NCBI RefSeq assembly: GCF_000208745.1 | Contig: NC_030853.1 | Location: 15,230,196 to 15,294,195, forward strand | DNA length: 64,000 bases | Reading direction: 5' to 3' | From: Theobroma cacao | Taxonomy: Eukaryota; Streptophyta; Magnoliopsida; Malvales; Malvaceae | Shown here: in pieces, positions 23,539 to 34,812 of the stretch | How positions within the stretch are numbered: the stretch's first letter is position 1 | Layout of the letters: each line of letters opens with the position of its first letter | Translations under genes and position numbers: made by a program | Notes under the pieces: model-generated | What the model saw: the letters and a program-made list of their open reading frames with translations, nothing else | The model's database searches: none | Told to the model about the DNA's origin: nothing

Positions 23539-25029
23539 TGTTGTTAATTTTGCATACGCAAATATACGTATCAAACAAGTAATATAGTGATGAAGTATAG
23601 TATCGTTCCCACGGAGATTTGTTCCTAAATTTTTACTAAGTACTAAAATCTTATAACAAATCAATCTTATTTAAGTAATCCAAAAATTGAAGAAAAACTA
23701 ATTAAAAACAATAAAAATGAACACTAAATAAACTAACAAACTAAATAAGTTGAGAAAAGCAATATATTAAAGACCTAGGATTATGGGTTCATTCAACATT
23801 TCATCTGATACCAGCTTTTCTTGTTATTTATCGTTCCTAGGTGGTCTTGTTAACCTAGAATCCAAAGCTATGGACAAGTCTCCGTCGAGTTACTTGTACA
23901 AATACCTAACTTAATTAGCTCACTATATGTCTATAGGAATAAATTAAATTAAGTTCATTGAGCAAGTATCATAATGTGGTTATGTATGGCAATTGGCGTA
24001 TGTTTACCCGAATCGCAAATTAGATCACCTAAGTGACGTGAACATATACTATTCAAACCTTAGTCTAATCTAAAATCCCTTTGTCGAGTCTCAATTAGAT
24101 TCACAAATCAGTTAATTGTTGGCCAAGCAATCAAAAGCATTAAAAACATATTTGAATAAGAAAAACTACACCCATTCAGGATAAACAAAATAAAAACTAA
24201 TATTCAAACTACATGTTAGAAATCCACCACAATCCTAGAAAGATAATTTAGCTCATAATAACAAATAAAACCAACATCCAAAGAAATTTAGCCATGAATC
24301 CAAGTCAAATAAAAAAAAAAACACAAAAGTAGAGAAAGAAACTAATTATTGAAGCTTTATGATCTCCATTCTCTCTCAAATTCTCTTATTTTCTTGCTTT
24401 GTTCTTGGCTCCAAATCTCCAAAATAGTTGCTTACTGCCTCCTTCCTTAAAATCTCTAAAAAAAGGTCCCTTAAATATGCTCCAAGCAACCTAATTTTTA
24501 AAATCTCTTCAACTTTTTTATTTTTGGAAAATCACCCAACGCTGCAGCTCTGAACTCTCGAGAAAATGTGGTGTGCTTCCTTTCACAGCGTTGTGGCAGT
24601 CTATCAACTTTAAACGTGATTTTCACCCTAATCTAGTTCGAACGCATCATGTTCATCCATGCATACTGCTGCAGTGCTACAAGTTAGATAAATATTTTGA
24701 CCATGATTCAATTCGAACTAGGAAAAGTGATCAACATAAAAGTTGTAGCCCTTCCTCTTATCATTTAGTGGTCCAAGAATCATTTCATTTAGAGTTCTTT
24801 TATGAATAGATATGGTCAAAATACCACAATATATACGAATAAAACCATCACCATACTTGCACGAATTTTCATCAAGTGAGCTTTTTCCATCAAATTTCCT
24901 ACAAAAGAAATAAAAGAAACCAGTAATGACTACTCTTAAAGTAATAACATAAAATTTAACTTAAATAACTTAAATTAATTACTCAACATGTATTCAAACT
25001 TAAACTAGAAAAACACCTAAAATGCTACA
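23539..25029 (-). repeat. 5' LTR of the Athila-like element
   Basis: Begins TGTAGCATTTTAGG (minus strand, 25029) and ends '...TTAACAACA' next to the PBS. The terminal part with 'gcatacgcaaatatacgtatc' and 'cgttcccacggagatt' is typical of Athila LTR ends. A minus-strand CATATTTAAGG at about 24474-24484 is a possible TATA box. The conserved block (24693-24795) and GC-rich dyads (24540-24690) lie just upstream of it in sense. Confidence 0.5.
24540..24795 (-). promoter_or_regulatory. LTR cassette copy 2: conserved block plus dyad array
   Basis: Dyads 'cgctgcag', 'ctctcgagaa', 'cagcgttgtggcag' and 'ctgctgcagtgctac' occupy 24540-24690. The conserved block, with core 'aacataaaagttgtagccc', occupies 24693-24795. 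By eye the block matches 62053-62160 over about 100 bp, although the two LTRs belong to different lineages. Confidence 0.6.
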
Positions 25030-25544
25030 ATCCGAACCTAAAATCTTAGAGATCTAGCTACTTAGGCCTCTAAAATGTGTCAAAATAACTCTATATAGTA
25101 GAGTTGTCAGACGGCTTCTAGCTGTGTAACGATCACTCTTCGATCGCTACAGGCGTAAGAGTCTTGCGGGAGAACTAGCCAAGTCCCGAACAAGCCTTAT
25201 TTGAAACTCTTGTTAATAAGTTATATTCATTCCATCTACTTATATATTAACTTCGAACAGTATAACTCTTTGTAATATGATTTGATCAAAAAGTTGTAAT
25301 AAATCGACTTAAACTTTATTTCGCATAATTGTAAAAATACATCAAAGTTTATAATCTCCAAATGTACATTCGTATTAACACTAATGTCTATTTTCATAAC
25401 AAAAGACACTATGACAACTCGACCTCTAGCAGCGAAGCGACTCGAAAGAAAATGCTATGAGATGCCTTTGCCTATTCGCGGTAGACAATAAGTGCCAATG
25501 AATGCACGCTAAGCTGATCACTTATCTGTAAAAAGGGAGATAAG

Positions 25545-25575
25545 GGGGTGAGTCTCACAGACTCAGTGATCATCG
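25545..25575. repeat. GAGTCTCACAGACTC hairpin in LTR family C
   Basis: A perfect 6-bp stem (GAGTCT/AGACTC) around CAC, followed by 'agtga'. A near match, GAGTCacaaaGACTC followed by 'cgtgagtgaa', is at 1988-2014 in LTR family B copy 1. Confidence 0.45.
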
Positions 25576-27423
25576 GCTCTGTGAGCAGGGCATAGATGGG
25601 AAACAAGCTTAGAGCAGATCATTTGAACAATAAAACCAGAGTAAAAAATGATAACCTTATAAAACCAAATAACTAGTAAGGTATTTGTGCCTTGTAAAAA
25701 TAATGTTGTAAAATCATAGTGCAATACTTTCTTTGGCAAACAATGCCGAAAACAAGGCGTAGTAAAATAAATTTCAAACCTTGAAATCATCTATTTCCTT
25801 TAAAAACACAATAGTCGTATAAAATCATGCACGCTCCCAAAATGTATGGCATGTAAAAATAATCGTGTACATCCACGTATATCAACTCATAATCAACTTA
25901 TAAAGCACTAAAAGCTTTTAATCAAATAGGGAAGCTATAGAAAAACATTAACTCTCCACCATGCAAAAGAGAACGAGTCCAAAACTCTCAAGGCTCTCGA
26001 GTAGGTAACCATAGATAATCAATCTGTGGACCCTCTTCCACATAATAACAATCCAGAAGGCCCCCCTTCCACCGGATTCCCACAGCCATGGTAGTCTCGA
26101 CGATGTTGGCCAACATCGAGAAATCATGTGATCTCAACCACGCATATCAACTCGTGGCCTTGTCACATATAACAATTGTGAGACCCCAACCTCTATAGGC
26201 TTGTAACTAAGCATAGATGTAATAATACAAGCCAAGGGTAGTTTCGTCATTTTCTCTAATAAGCTTCCAAAAGAAAGTTTTATGATATTTTAAGGTCAAA
26301 ATAGGTATAAGACTACATAAATGACGTGTAATGATGAAAACACAAAGAAAACTAGAAATGAAAGTAATTTTCACATTAAAGGCAAAATGGTCATTTTTCA
26401 CCTCGAGTTAAAATTTTATGTTTTCATGAACCCGAGTATGTTTAGTCCATTATGGACCTTGTCCCAATGTCAAAAGAACAAAAAGATTGCATAAAAGATT
26501 GGAGGAGAGTAAGTTAATTGGTGGAGGGGTAATTTCGTAATTTTAAGGGAATGGATAAATTTGGCCTATAAATATCTTGAAATTTCCAGCACCTTCTTCT
26601 TGAATTTCTAGCAGTTGGTCTTCTTTTTCTTCCCTTCTCCTCTCTCACGTTTCTTCAATTCCTCCATGGGAGTTTTCTTCAAGCTTCCATAACTTTCTCT
26701 CTCTAGCTCCAATTTTCATGCTTTTGGTGTACTCTATCATAAACCCTTATGCTCTTTCATCCTCTCACTTTAAAACCCTTCAAAAATCTGGGTTTCATAC
26801 TTTCTCTCACTAGTTGGGCATTTTAGAGAGAGAAAGAGAGAATTACCCCATTGATTTGGAAGTAATTGGAAGAGAATTTGACTACAAAAAAGCCCTAGGG
26901 TAAGTGATGAATTAAGCTTGGTTTTTAGCTACATAAAATGGCTAGTAATTGGGATTTATGAGCTGTTTTGTTGTTGACTATGTTGATTACTTTTTAGTGA
27001 TTAAGATAGTGAACATAGATAGCCATTTAATGTGGCAATTGAAAGCCAGATAAGAGATAGCTTTTAGGGTTCATAGTGTGTAAATTGACCTATTGCTTAT
27101 GCTAATGTGACCCTAGGTTCTAAGGAAGCCCCATCATCTCATTTGGACAATTAGGGGAATTGGAGTCATCTAAAGGCTCTACAATCAATTAGTGAGTGGG
27201 CTGCCTTCAAAACTTGTTTTGGGAAATATAATGTATTTGCCACCCATTTGAATGAATTATCAAGTTTTTCATAAAGACAAGTGCCTTGGGAACAAGCTTT
27301 TGCAAAATGGTTTTATATTGTGATATGTGATTGCTATGGATTCATGCACTATTATAGTATGATGATATATAAATGTGTGTGTTGTGCATGATGAATGATA
27401 TTGTGTATAATGACTGTAACCGT

Positions 27424-27524
27424 GTGTGTGCACGATGTGGGGGGATGCACATGCCGGTGATAATGGTGGTGTGAAAGATGGATGAAGATAGTGCCCATGT
27501 GCACGATGTGGGGGGATGTACATG
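27424..27524 (+). repeat. Two tandem hairpins in LTR A copy 1
   Basis: Hairpin 1: TGTGCA (27427-27432) pairs with TGCACA (27446-27451) around a G-rich 13-nt loop. Hairpin 2: CATGTGCA (27496-27503) pairs with TGTACATG (27517-27524) with one G:U. The loops are identical. Confidence 0.6.
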
Positions 27525-27744
27525 AGCCGGATGTGATTATGATGATGTTGATGTATATCTATGTAATTATGCACATCTAGACTTATGGAATGAAAAATTA
27601 TGAATGTGATATATGATTGACATATATTAGAAATTTGATACATTGCACTTTGGGAATTTTCATGTGCTGTATGTTTATTTTGTTGGTTTAGCAAGATGGC
27701 CTTTTTGTTGAGTGAAGGGAAACTTTTCTCTATTTGCTCTGTTT

Positions 27745-28010
27745 TCGCTGCAGCAAAATTCATTCTCGCTGCAGCGAGAAACTCTCGGGTTTGAGAACCT
27801 TCACCAGAACTGATTCTCACTGCAACGAAAATGAATCTCGCTGCAGCGAGATTGTCACTGTAGCTTCTCACTACAGCGAAAAGAAATCTCGCTGCAGTAA
27901 AAAAACTCTCTGTTTCATTAGCTGAATTTCACTGCAACGAGAAACCTTCTGTTTCTAGGTTACAATTTTGCTGCAGCAAGAAAGAATCTCGCTGCAGCGA
28001 AAAACCTTCT
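27745..28010. repeat. Array of CTCGCTGCAGCGAG palindromes in LTR A copy 1
   Basis: About ten perfect or decayed copies lie in roughly 265 bp. The best is TCTCGCTGCAGCGAGA at 27764-27779; others have CpG-to-TpG/CpA changes such as 'tcactgcaacga' and 'tcactacagcga'. Spacing is irregular (about 20-40 bp). Confidence 0.7.
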
Positions 28011-31000
28011 GTTTTGGTCTCTTATCTTGTCCAATTACTACCCTATCTTTCACTTCTTTGCTACCATATCAGAGCATGGACTTCCAAAATTAAGGATTAG
28101 ATGAGTTAAGTTTAAAATGGAGAGGTTTAATGAGAAACCCTCGGCCAGTTGAGAAACCTTCGTTCGACTAATAACTAAATCCCAACGTCGTTGCAGCGGA
28201 AAGGCATTCTCACTGTCATATTTGACTTACTTGTGTAATATTGAAGCTTTCATTCTTCAAATGGTTCGTTATGTATGGGTTCATGATTTTCAAATGATTA
28301 ATCATTTAAGGGCTTGACGAGGGGTTTTTAATAAGAATAGAAACAAATTGTATTGTTTTAAAAAAGAATGCATCATGATTTTATTAAAGATTCCTTATGG
28401 TATGCTTGTTCCCTTTTTTGTTCACTCACTTGGTTTATACTCACCGTTTTCAACTTCATGTTTTCAGATCACAAGGCAGCAGGTAACTAAGACAAGGTGT
28501 CTTTGTAGACTTATATCCATCTTTTGATAGGTGTCTCGGCATTTAGTAGCTGTACATTCATCCGAGTCCCTCCGTTGGAAGTCAAGTCTTTTTTGTTATG
28601 TATAGACAAACTTGATGTAAATTATTAAGATACAAGTTGTAGCCAATGTATATATACTTGTTTGGGTATGCTAGTATCAGATGGCAATGTGTAGTATTAT
28701 TTTAATTCTAAGTTATGAAATGTGTCTTAGCAGTTTATGATAGAATGATGAACATGTCAGATTAATAGGCTTGCTTGGGCTTAGTGGACTAAGTTCATTG
28801 GGCCCATGCGCCGATCATGGTCTAAAATTTGGGTCACAACAACCCGTGGCCTTACCACGTATAATCATAGACCATGGCCTAGCCAGGTCTAACAGCCCGT
28901 CGGTGACCCAAAAGTTCTCTAGCTAGAGCTCACTTGTGCATAAGGGTCACACTATCCCAATGTGACATTCGACCTTTTCTTGACGATCTCAGTTTGTCAA
29001 AACCATTATCAAAACCAAATCAAGATTTTTGAAACTTTGCTTTAAATCATTTGAAAACAAGGTTTGATAACCTTTCAAATTGCTTTTCACATTAAAATGC
29101 ATGGTGTAAACATTTGTATAAAGATCGAACTAAAACCAGCTCTCAGTAGTTTGCATTTAAACCATTTAACAAGTACATTTAACTATGCATGTCACACAAA
29201 GATACAAGGCACGGATTTGATGCAAAACATTGCAAAAAGGCTTATTTCCCGATTTCTAAAACACTTTACATATATGTATATATATATAGTATACACAAAC
29301 AACTTCCAAATCAATTTGGATCCATAATTGCCTATCGTTTCTACAAGCTCATGCTTTCCACAATAGTAGTGTGTAAATCATTGCAAACTATGTATTCAAA
29401 TCACTTATCATTTTCTAGCAATTCATGCTTTCCACAAAAACAATACAATTGATTACGAATCCATTTAAAAATCGCTTACCAAGGCTAACAACTCATGCTA
29501 TCCACAATTGTATTTAAAGGAAACCAACAGCGTTTATTAAACGTATATCAATATATAGTTTGTGGAACTTTTGAAATAGACACCCCCTATGCACCTTACA
29601 ATGGCGGGATATTACTTTGCCACTAATATTTCCTTAAATGCTTACTCTATTCTTGCAGTAATAATCCTTGCTTTATCAACTTCCTGACATCATTTCAATC
29701 CAATGCATTTAATGGGCTTTGCTGCCATTATATTCTACAGTTGTTGTTCCTATTTAATTTTATACTTTCATCTCTCTTTCTTAAGAGATAAACGTTTACA
29801 CTAAATCCTTAGTGTGAACTTTGAATTACATAAACCCGGCATCTTGTTCATGACTTCAAATGCTCATATCAATTTTTCTAATGACATTTATCATTTTCAA
29901 ACTATTATTTTCATAATATTAATCACATATATGGCAGCAACTATAAATCCGATTTCACCAAGTAATTTCTAAGCTTATATGTACCATTATTCACATTGAA
30001 CATGCCGCCACTAAGCACAACATCACTTTCCATTCATGTTACACCAACATTCTTAACCTTTTAAATCTTTCTAAACAACATATGTCCACAATTTCATCTT
30101 CAAGCTTTTAACTAGCATAATTGTCCCCTAACCATACTCAAGGCATCACACAATCATTTCACATTGCATGCCTTACCTTTTATGATGGCTTGGATCTTGC
30201 ATGCAATCTCAACGTTCTTCCAAAGCTCCAATCACCAAGCCGCCAACATTAGGCACAAATTCTTTTCTTAATGATTTTACCAACTATAGGCCTTAAAACA
30301 CAATACCATGCTTACCGTTCCTCTTTCACTTTGAATCGATCATGCATTCAAGAGTTTGATGGCTTGCATGTCACTAAATCCTCTCCAATCAAGCTAATCT
30401 TTGCTGCCACAAAACATTTCTTATAGTTACCAACCCATTTTCAACGAACATTCAAGCTAAAACCACAATCCTTACCTTATTTCTCTTGTATCTTGAAACC
30501 AAGCTTTACACATCCATCAACACTCCATGGTTTCTCTCTTGAATGTTGAAGACTCTTTAGGTGGTAGAATATCACAACTCTACAAGATAAAGGAAGGAAT
30601 CCTCACGGTTTCTCTTGAATCCTCACAACATGAGCCTTTCCCACTTTCCTCTTTTTTTCTTCCTCTCCGGTGGGGTTTCTCAAAGGCACTTTCTTTTTTC
30701 TTTTCCTCTCTCAATGGCCGACTTTCTCAAGCCTCACCAAGACCAATTCCCTTTTCTCTTTTACTCTTGAATCTTGGTATTTATATGGCCACCCATTTAA
30801 CCAATCACAATACATGCACACATTCACCTTTTATTTTCATTTAGCCATTTTGCCAACCAATGGGTTTTCATGCACCAATTTCCTTTCTTCCACATTGGTT
30901 AAAATCCTCCTTTACTTATCCATATCCACTCTTTAATTTATTTCCACTTAATTCCACCTTATTTGTACCTAATGGTCTTTCATGCAACTTTCCCACCTTA

Positions 31001-31945
31001 ATTTCCATTTGGCCTCCTCCTTGGCCAATGACATTACATGCAAATATATTTTCTTTTCTTTTAGTCTAACTGTCACCAAGTGTCCATCATGCATAAATCC
31101 TTCATGCATTCTTTTAATCTTTAAAAATCCACATGCATGTGTTATCTTATTCATTTTGTCTTATGCCTTTTTATTTGTCACATAGTGGGGGTCCCACATG
31201 TTCCCATTACAAGTACATCCTTGCATGCATATCGTTGCATGTAATAGTATTTGTTACATGCATATTCCATCCTCCCACACAATCTAACTTTCCTTGGTTA
31301 GTTAATTTCCATTTAACTTCAAATATTGTAATTGCACATAAGTCCTCAACTTTTCCTTATTTACCATTCGACCTTCCATACTTTTCATCCTTTATAATTA
31401 GGTCCTCCCATCATTCCTTTAGTTCCAATTTCTTTCTATTTTCCTTCCTTTACACTTGTACAAATAAAATATCAAATTGACACTTTATCAAGGTGTCACC
31501 ATAATATTTAAATATATACTTACCCACTCTTCTTTTATTTAATAAAGGTACGTGGGCCCCACTAACGCTGTTTTTCTTCAATATTCTTTCTTACTTCTTC
31601 TCCCCCACTTAGATTAGTCATATAGTCCTCCTTCATGACTGATTTCAATAATAGATAAAATATTAATATTTTAATATTATTTTATTCTAAAATTCTTCAT
31701 TTGTCTCCTCGGGTCTCAAAGTGTCTCACTTTGTCCCGGTTCACTTCCAAATCGCCTTTTAACTCACTAATTTTCTTTAATAAAATATTATTATTTAATT
31801 ATTATTTTCTCTCATGTGAAATATTTTATTCCAAAATATTCTTTTCACCCGTCACCTCTCTTTAGCACTTAAACTTACATCAATTGACCATTCGTCTTGT
31901 CAATAAAGTCATATTGGTTTTTATACGAGGGTACGGGGTATTACA

Positions 31946-32988
31946 AGTTGGGACAGTGTTTGCAATGTGACATGGGCAGATTCAAACATAACTAGTTTGC
32001 AAGTTTTGGACATTTGGACATGCAGTCTTCGAGTTAGACAATTGTGCACGAGAAAGGAGTGCACAAATAATTATGTTTTAAATAACCCTTTAGGACATAT
32101 GTATTTGTGGTGTACAGAGACAGTGGTTTTATGAAAAATGAATGCTTAGACATCATTCAAGTTTGGGTATTTCTAGGGGGCTATTTTTGTCTTAATCTGA
32201 ACATCCCTACATTGGGGTTTATTGCACACAGGGTTTTTATATTTTATTTCATTTTTATTTTAAGCTTATTGTACTCAGAAAGGCTAAAGAATTTTTATCT
32301 TTGACTTACAATAATAAAATTACGTATTTCTCTAAAAAAGTAATACGAACCTTTTTTTCTTAAGCGAAACATTTTATACTCTTTCATTTTCTCCATTACA
32401 TAAGTTAACATGCTTATCTATCTCACTCAGATAATTGTAGTTGTGGAGCTTTTAATTATGAATAATAAATGTATCACAAAATTGGATGCCTTGGAACTTC
32501 AAGCAACGAGTGATCTACCCTTTACAATAATTGATTAAGAAGAAAACTGGCCTCACAAGTTAAGAATTATTCATCGAGGTTGAAATAGAATAATACATTA
32601 TTCATCTTATACTGCTCTTGGAACGGATGTCGTAAGGGTGTTAATGTCACTATCTTGGTTAAAGTTCCAAGCCTGTGACAATTACTACTTTCTTCATGTG
32701 TAATTATACTCTCGAACATTTAAACTATTTCATAAACTAGAACCTATTTTTTTTAATGATCTTAAGTCAAGCTTAAGATATCACTAGAATAAAATAATAA
32801 ATTCAACTATGCAGCCAATCACACCTAAATAACAATTCCTTTTCACTTTGAGCGATCGAGTTCCTGGACTTACATGTCGTGATAGCTTGTTGACTCCACT
32901 AGGGACTTCGAAAGTCAAGCCAGTAATTAATAATGTGTTATCCTAAATGTTATTTAATTATCCAAATGATGAATTTTATTTCCCTTAA
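31946..32988. other. Unassigned intergenic DNA
   Basis: No gene, RNA or element feature is recognised between LTR C and the gypsy element. One short plus-strand reading frame (32107-32304) is hydrophobic and not supported as coding. Confidence 0.4.
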
Positions 32989-33250
32989 TGATGCACAAGT
33001 ATATTATTATATTATTATTATCTAAGTCCCACATGGGAATTATAGGATAAAATAATAGTTTTAGTTTATTTGTAGTCCCACATGGGAAAAATAAGAAGGC
33101 TCTCTTCATTAGGAATAATTATATAAACCCTTAGTGGGTTAAGTGTTAGGTATCAAGTTAAGAATTAAATAATGAATATTTTCTTGAATAAGTAGTGCTT
33201 ATTCCTTCTAGTCTCTTTTCAAAAGAGTAAGAGGTTCTATAACTCGTTCT
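32989..33250 (+). repeat. 5' LTR of the gypsy element, 3'-truncated
   Basis: Matches 37381-37680 by eye, including 'taagtcccacatgggaattata', a TATA-like 'attatataaaccc' (33117-33129) and 'ttttcttgaata'. It stops matching after 'aggttcta'. Confidence 0.75.
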
Positions 33251-33261
33251 CTTGAAGGTCT

Positions 33262-33792
33262 CAATGTTGAAATTGCGAATATTGTTCACCTACAACCATA
33301 TTAAAGCTTAAATGATGTCAACAGATTAGAATTAAAGGTTGAGAAGTAACAATCACGAAACTTGATCCTTACAAATGTAAGCTCTTCCAAAACTTCAACC
33401 ACGTTTGTTGATACTTACAAATGTAAACTCTTCCAAAACGTCAACTCATCCTTACAAGTTATAATGCTTGAGAAAAGGAAATGAAGTTAAGGTAACAAAG
33501 CATTGTTGTGCTCAATTCTATATTGGAAATAAGTATCAAAATAAAGTCTAGTGTGATGTCATTCTAATGGACACATGGATGCCTATGGCAATATGATCGT
33601 TGAGCTCACAACGACAAATACAAAAATACTTATTGCTTCATCAAGGATGGAGTAAAAATTATGTTAACTCCATTAAAGCCATAAGATCGCCCAAAAACAC
33701 AAGGATCACTATGTTTGGCCTAAACAAAGCTTATCATGAGTCAAGCCTTGTATACCTTTTATTAGTTTGTAAGAAGAATGAAGTATTTTCAC
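33262..33792 (+). pseudogene. Gypsy gag C-terminus and protease-RT linker fragment
   Basis: At 33262-33380 the frame gives 'NVEIANIVHLQPY' and 'RLELKVEK', phrases of chromovirus-like gag. From about 33540 the frame gives 'WCDVILMD', then 'HQGWSKNYVNSIKAIRSPK', matching the end of the protease region ('VWCDV.PMD', then 'KDGVKI.L.P'). The catalytic protease motif and zinc knuckle are not seen, so an internal deletion removed them. Confidence 0.6.
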
Positions 33793-34804
33793 CAAGGCCG
33801 GCCCAATAAGTTCAAAGGCTTAAAGTGAAATATTTAAATGAGGCTTTTTTTATTGAAATTTATAAAAATTATTAAAATTTTATCCTTCTAACTTTTTGAA
33901 ATGTAAAATTTTTAATTAAACTTTTATAATCAAGTTCTTCTAATATTTATTTTTCAATTCATAATATAGTCAATCCATTTAATCTTTCTTGAGACATTGT
34001 TGATCTTAAATAAGATTTTATTAATTTTAGTTTTGAAAAACTTATTTCTCTTGAAGCAACACTTACTGGAATTGTTAACATTATTATGAAAATATTTAAC
34101 TATTATAATCATCTTATATTTTTTAAATGGCTAATATAAAATCAACAATCAAAATTTTTAATTCAAATAAATCAACTGTCACATAAAATAAAAATAATAT
34201 AACAATATAACATAAATCTAAATTAAAGTAAAAAAATCTGTAAAGATTAGAACAATAGTACTTAATTGTTGAATACTTATTGCAAATCGCAAATGAGGAT
34301 CACAACTTTATGAAGATAATAAAAAAACAAACTTCTTGTGTATTCTTTGGAGAAAAATTGAAGTTAAAGGAAGAAAGAGCAAATGAGAAATGAAGATTTA
34401 AAAAGTAGATATTATACATTGAAAAAAATAATTAGTTTTATATATAAGAAAAAAATAACTGTTGGAAATCATTAAATGTGTTGATTGGAAATAAGAGAAA
34501 TAAGTGAGAAAAAAAATAGCTGTTGGAAATGATTAAATACATGTAACTGTTAATTAATTTGAAATAAGAGAATATAGTTGAGAATTAATAGTATTCTAAA
34601 AATAAAGAAATAATAAAAAATTGAGATTTATTAGGCACATAATTAAAAAAAATAAAAAAATAAATAATTTGATGAATTATTTTTTAATATAATTAATTAT
34701 ATTATAATTATTATAAAATTATAAATCTTTTTTAAAATTAAGGCCTCCTCAAATTGGAGGCCTAAAGCCCTTGCTTGGGTGGCTTCACCCTAGGGTCAGC
34801 CCTG
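33793..34804. mobile_element. hAT-type non-autonomous DNA transposon
   Basis: The ends CAAGGCCGGCCC and (inverted) CAGGGCTGACCC match at 9 of 12 bases. The 8-bp flanks attttcac (33785-33792) and agtttcac (34805-34812) match at 7 of 8, the target length of hAT elements. The 1012-bp interior is very AT-rich with no transposase. Removing it and one flank rejoins the gypsy polyprotein frame ('FHPYPKDVKLI'). Confidence 0.8.
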
Positions 34805-34812
34805 AGTTTCAC

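Larger units (their letters stand above)
21881..25029 (-). mobile_element. Athila-like gypsy element, deleted derivative
   Basis: In minus-strand order: 5' LTR (about 25029-23539), tRNA-Asp-type PBS (23516-23535), a short leader, a gag C-terminal fragment (23380-22569), then directly the 3' untranslated hallmarks 'cttgggaggcaacccaagc' (about 22374) and 'aagtttgggggagggt' (about 22145). Protease, RT, RNase H and integrase are absent. The 3' LTR is missing because the sequence joins the LINE at about 21880. It looks like a large internal deletion derivative. Confidence 0.65.
26177..28838 (+). mobile_element. Solo LTR, gypsy family A copy 1, nested in LTR C
   Basis: Starts TGTGAGACCCC and ends 'TTTGGGTCACA'. 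Flanking 5 bp are acaat (26172-26176) and acaac (28839-28843). Colinear with copies at 60339-62929 and (inverted) 49079-51474: shared 'gtagttt.gtcatttt', 'aaaaagattgcataaa', TATAAATA at 26567-26574, 'gggaacaagctttt' near 27300, and the end 'aggcttgcttgggcttagtg...gcccatgcgcc'. The sequence on either side of the insertion ('cgtggcctt.tcacatata') belongs to a small duplicated motif of LTR C. Type is probably Del/Tekay-like. Confidence 0.8.
25128..31945 (-). mobile_element. Long solo LTR, gypsy family C, split by family A copy 1
   Basis: Minus-strand start TGTAATACCCCGTACCC at 31945; end '...GATCGTTACA' at 25128. Flanks agctg (25123-25127) and agttg (31946-31950) match at 4 of 5 bases as a target duplication. 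Without the nested LTR (26177-28838 plus 5 bp) the length is about 4.15 kb, in the range of Del/Tekay-type long LTRs. A TATA-like GGCCATATAAATACC lies on the minus strand at 30776-30790. No internal domain or second LTR is present, so it is a solo LTR. The plus-strand reading frames at 30.5-31.5 kb are fortuitous. Confidence 0.6.

Noticed and set aside
27269..27871. 200-codon minus-strand reading frame
   Set aside because: Its His/Ser/Tyr-rich translation comes from TGATGATG-type repeats and palindromes of LTR family A; it is antisense to the LTR.
30527..31480. Overlapping plus-strand reading frames of 60-115 codons
   Set aside because: They lie in a minus-strand LTR, overlap in several frames, are rich in Phe/Ser/His from pyrimidine-rich DNA, and match no family.
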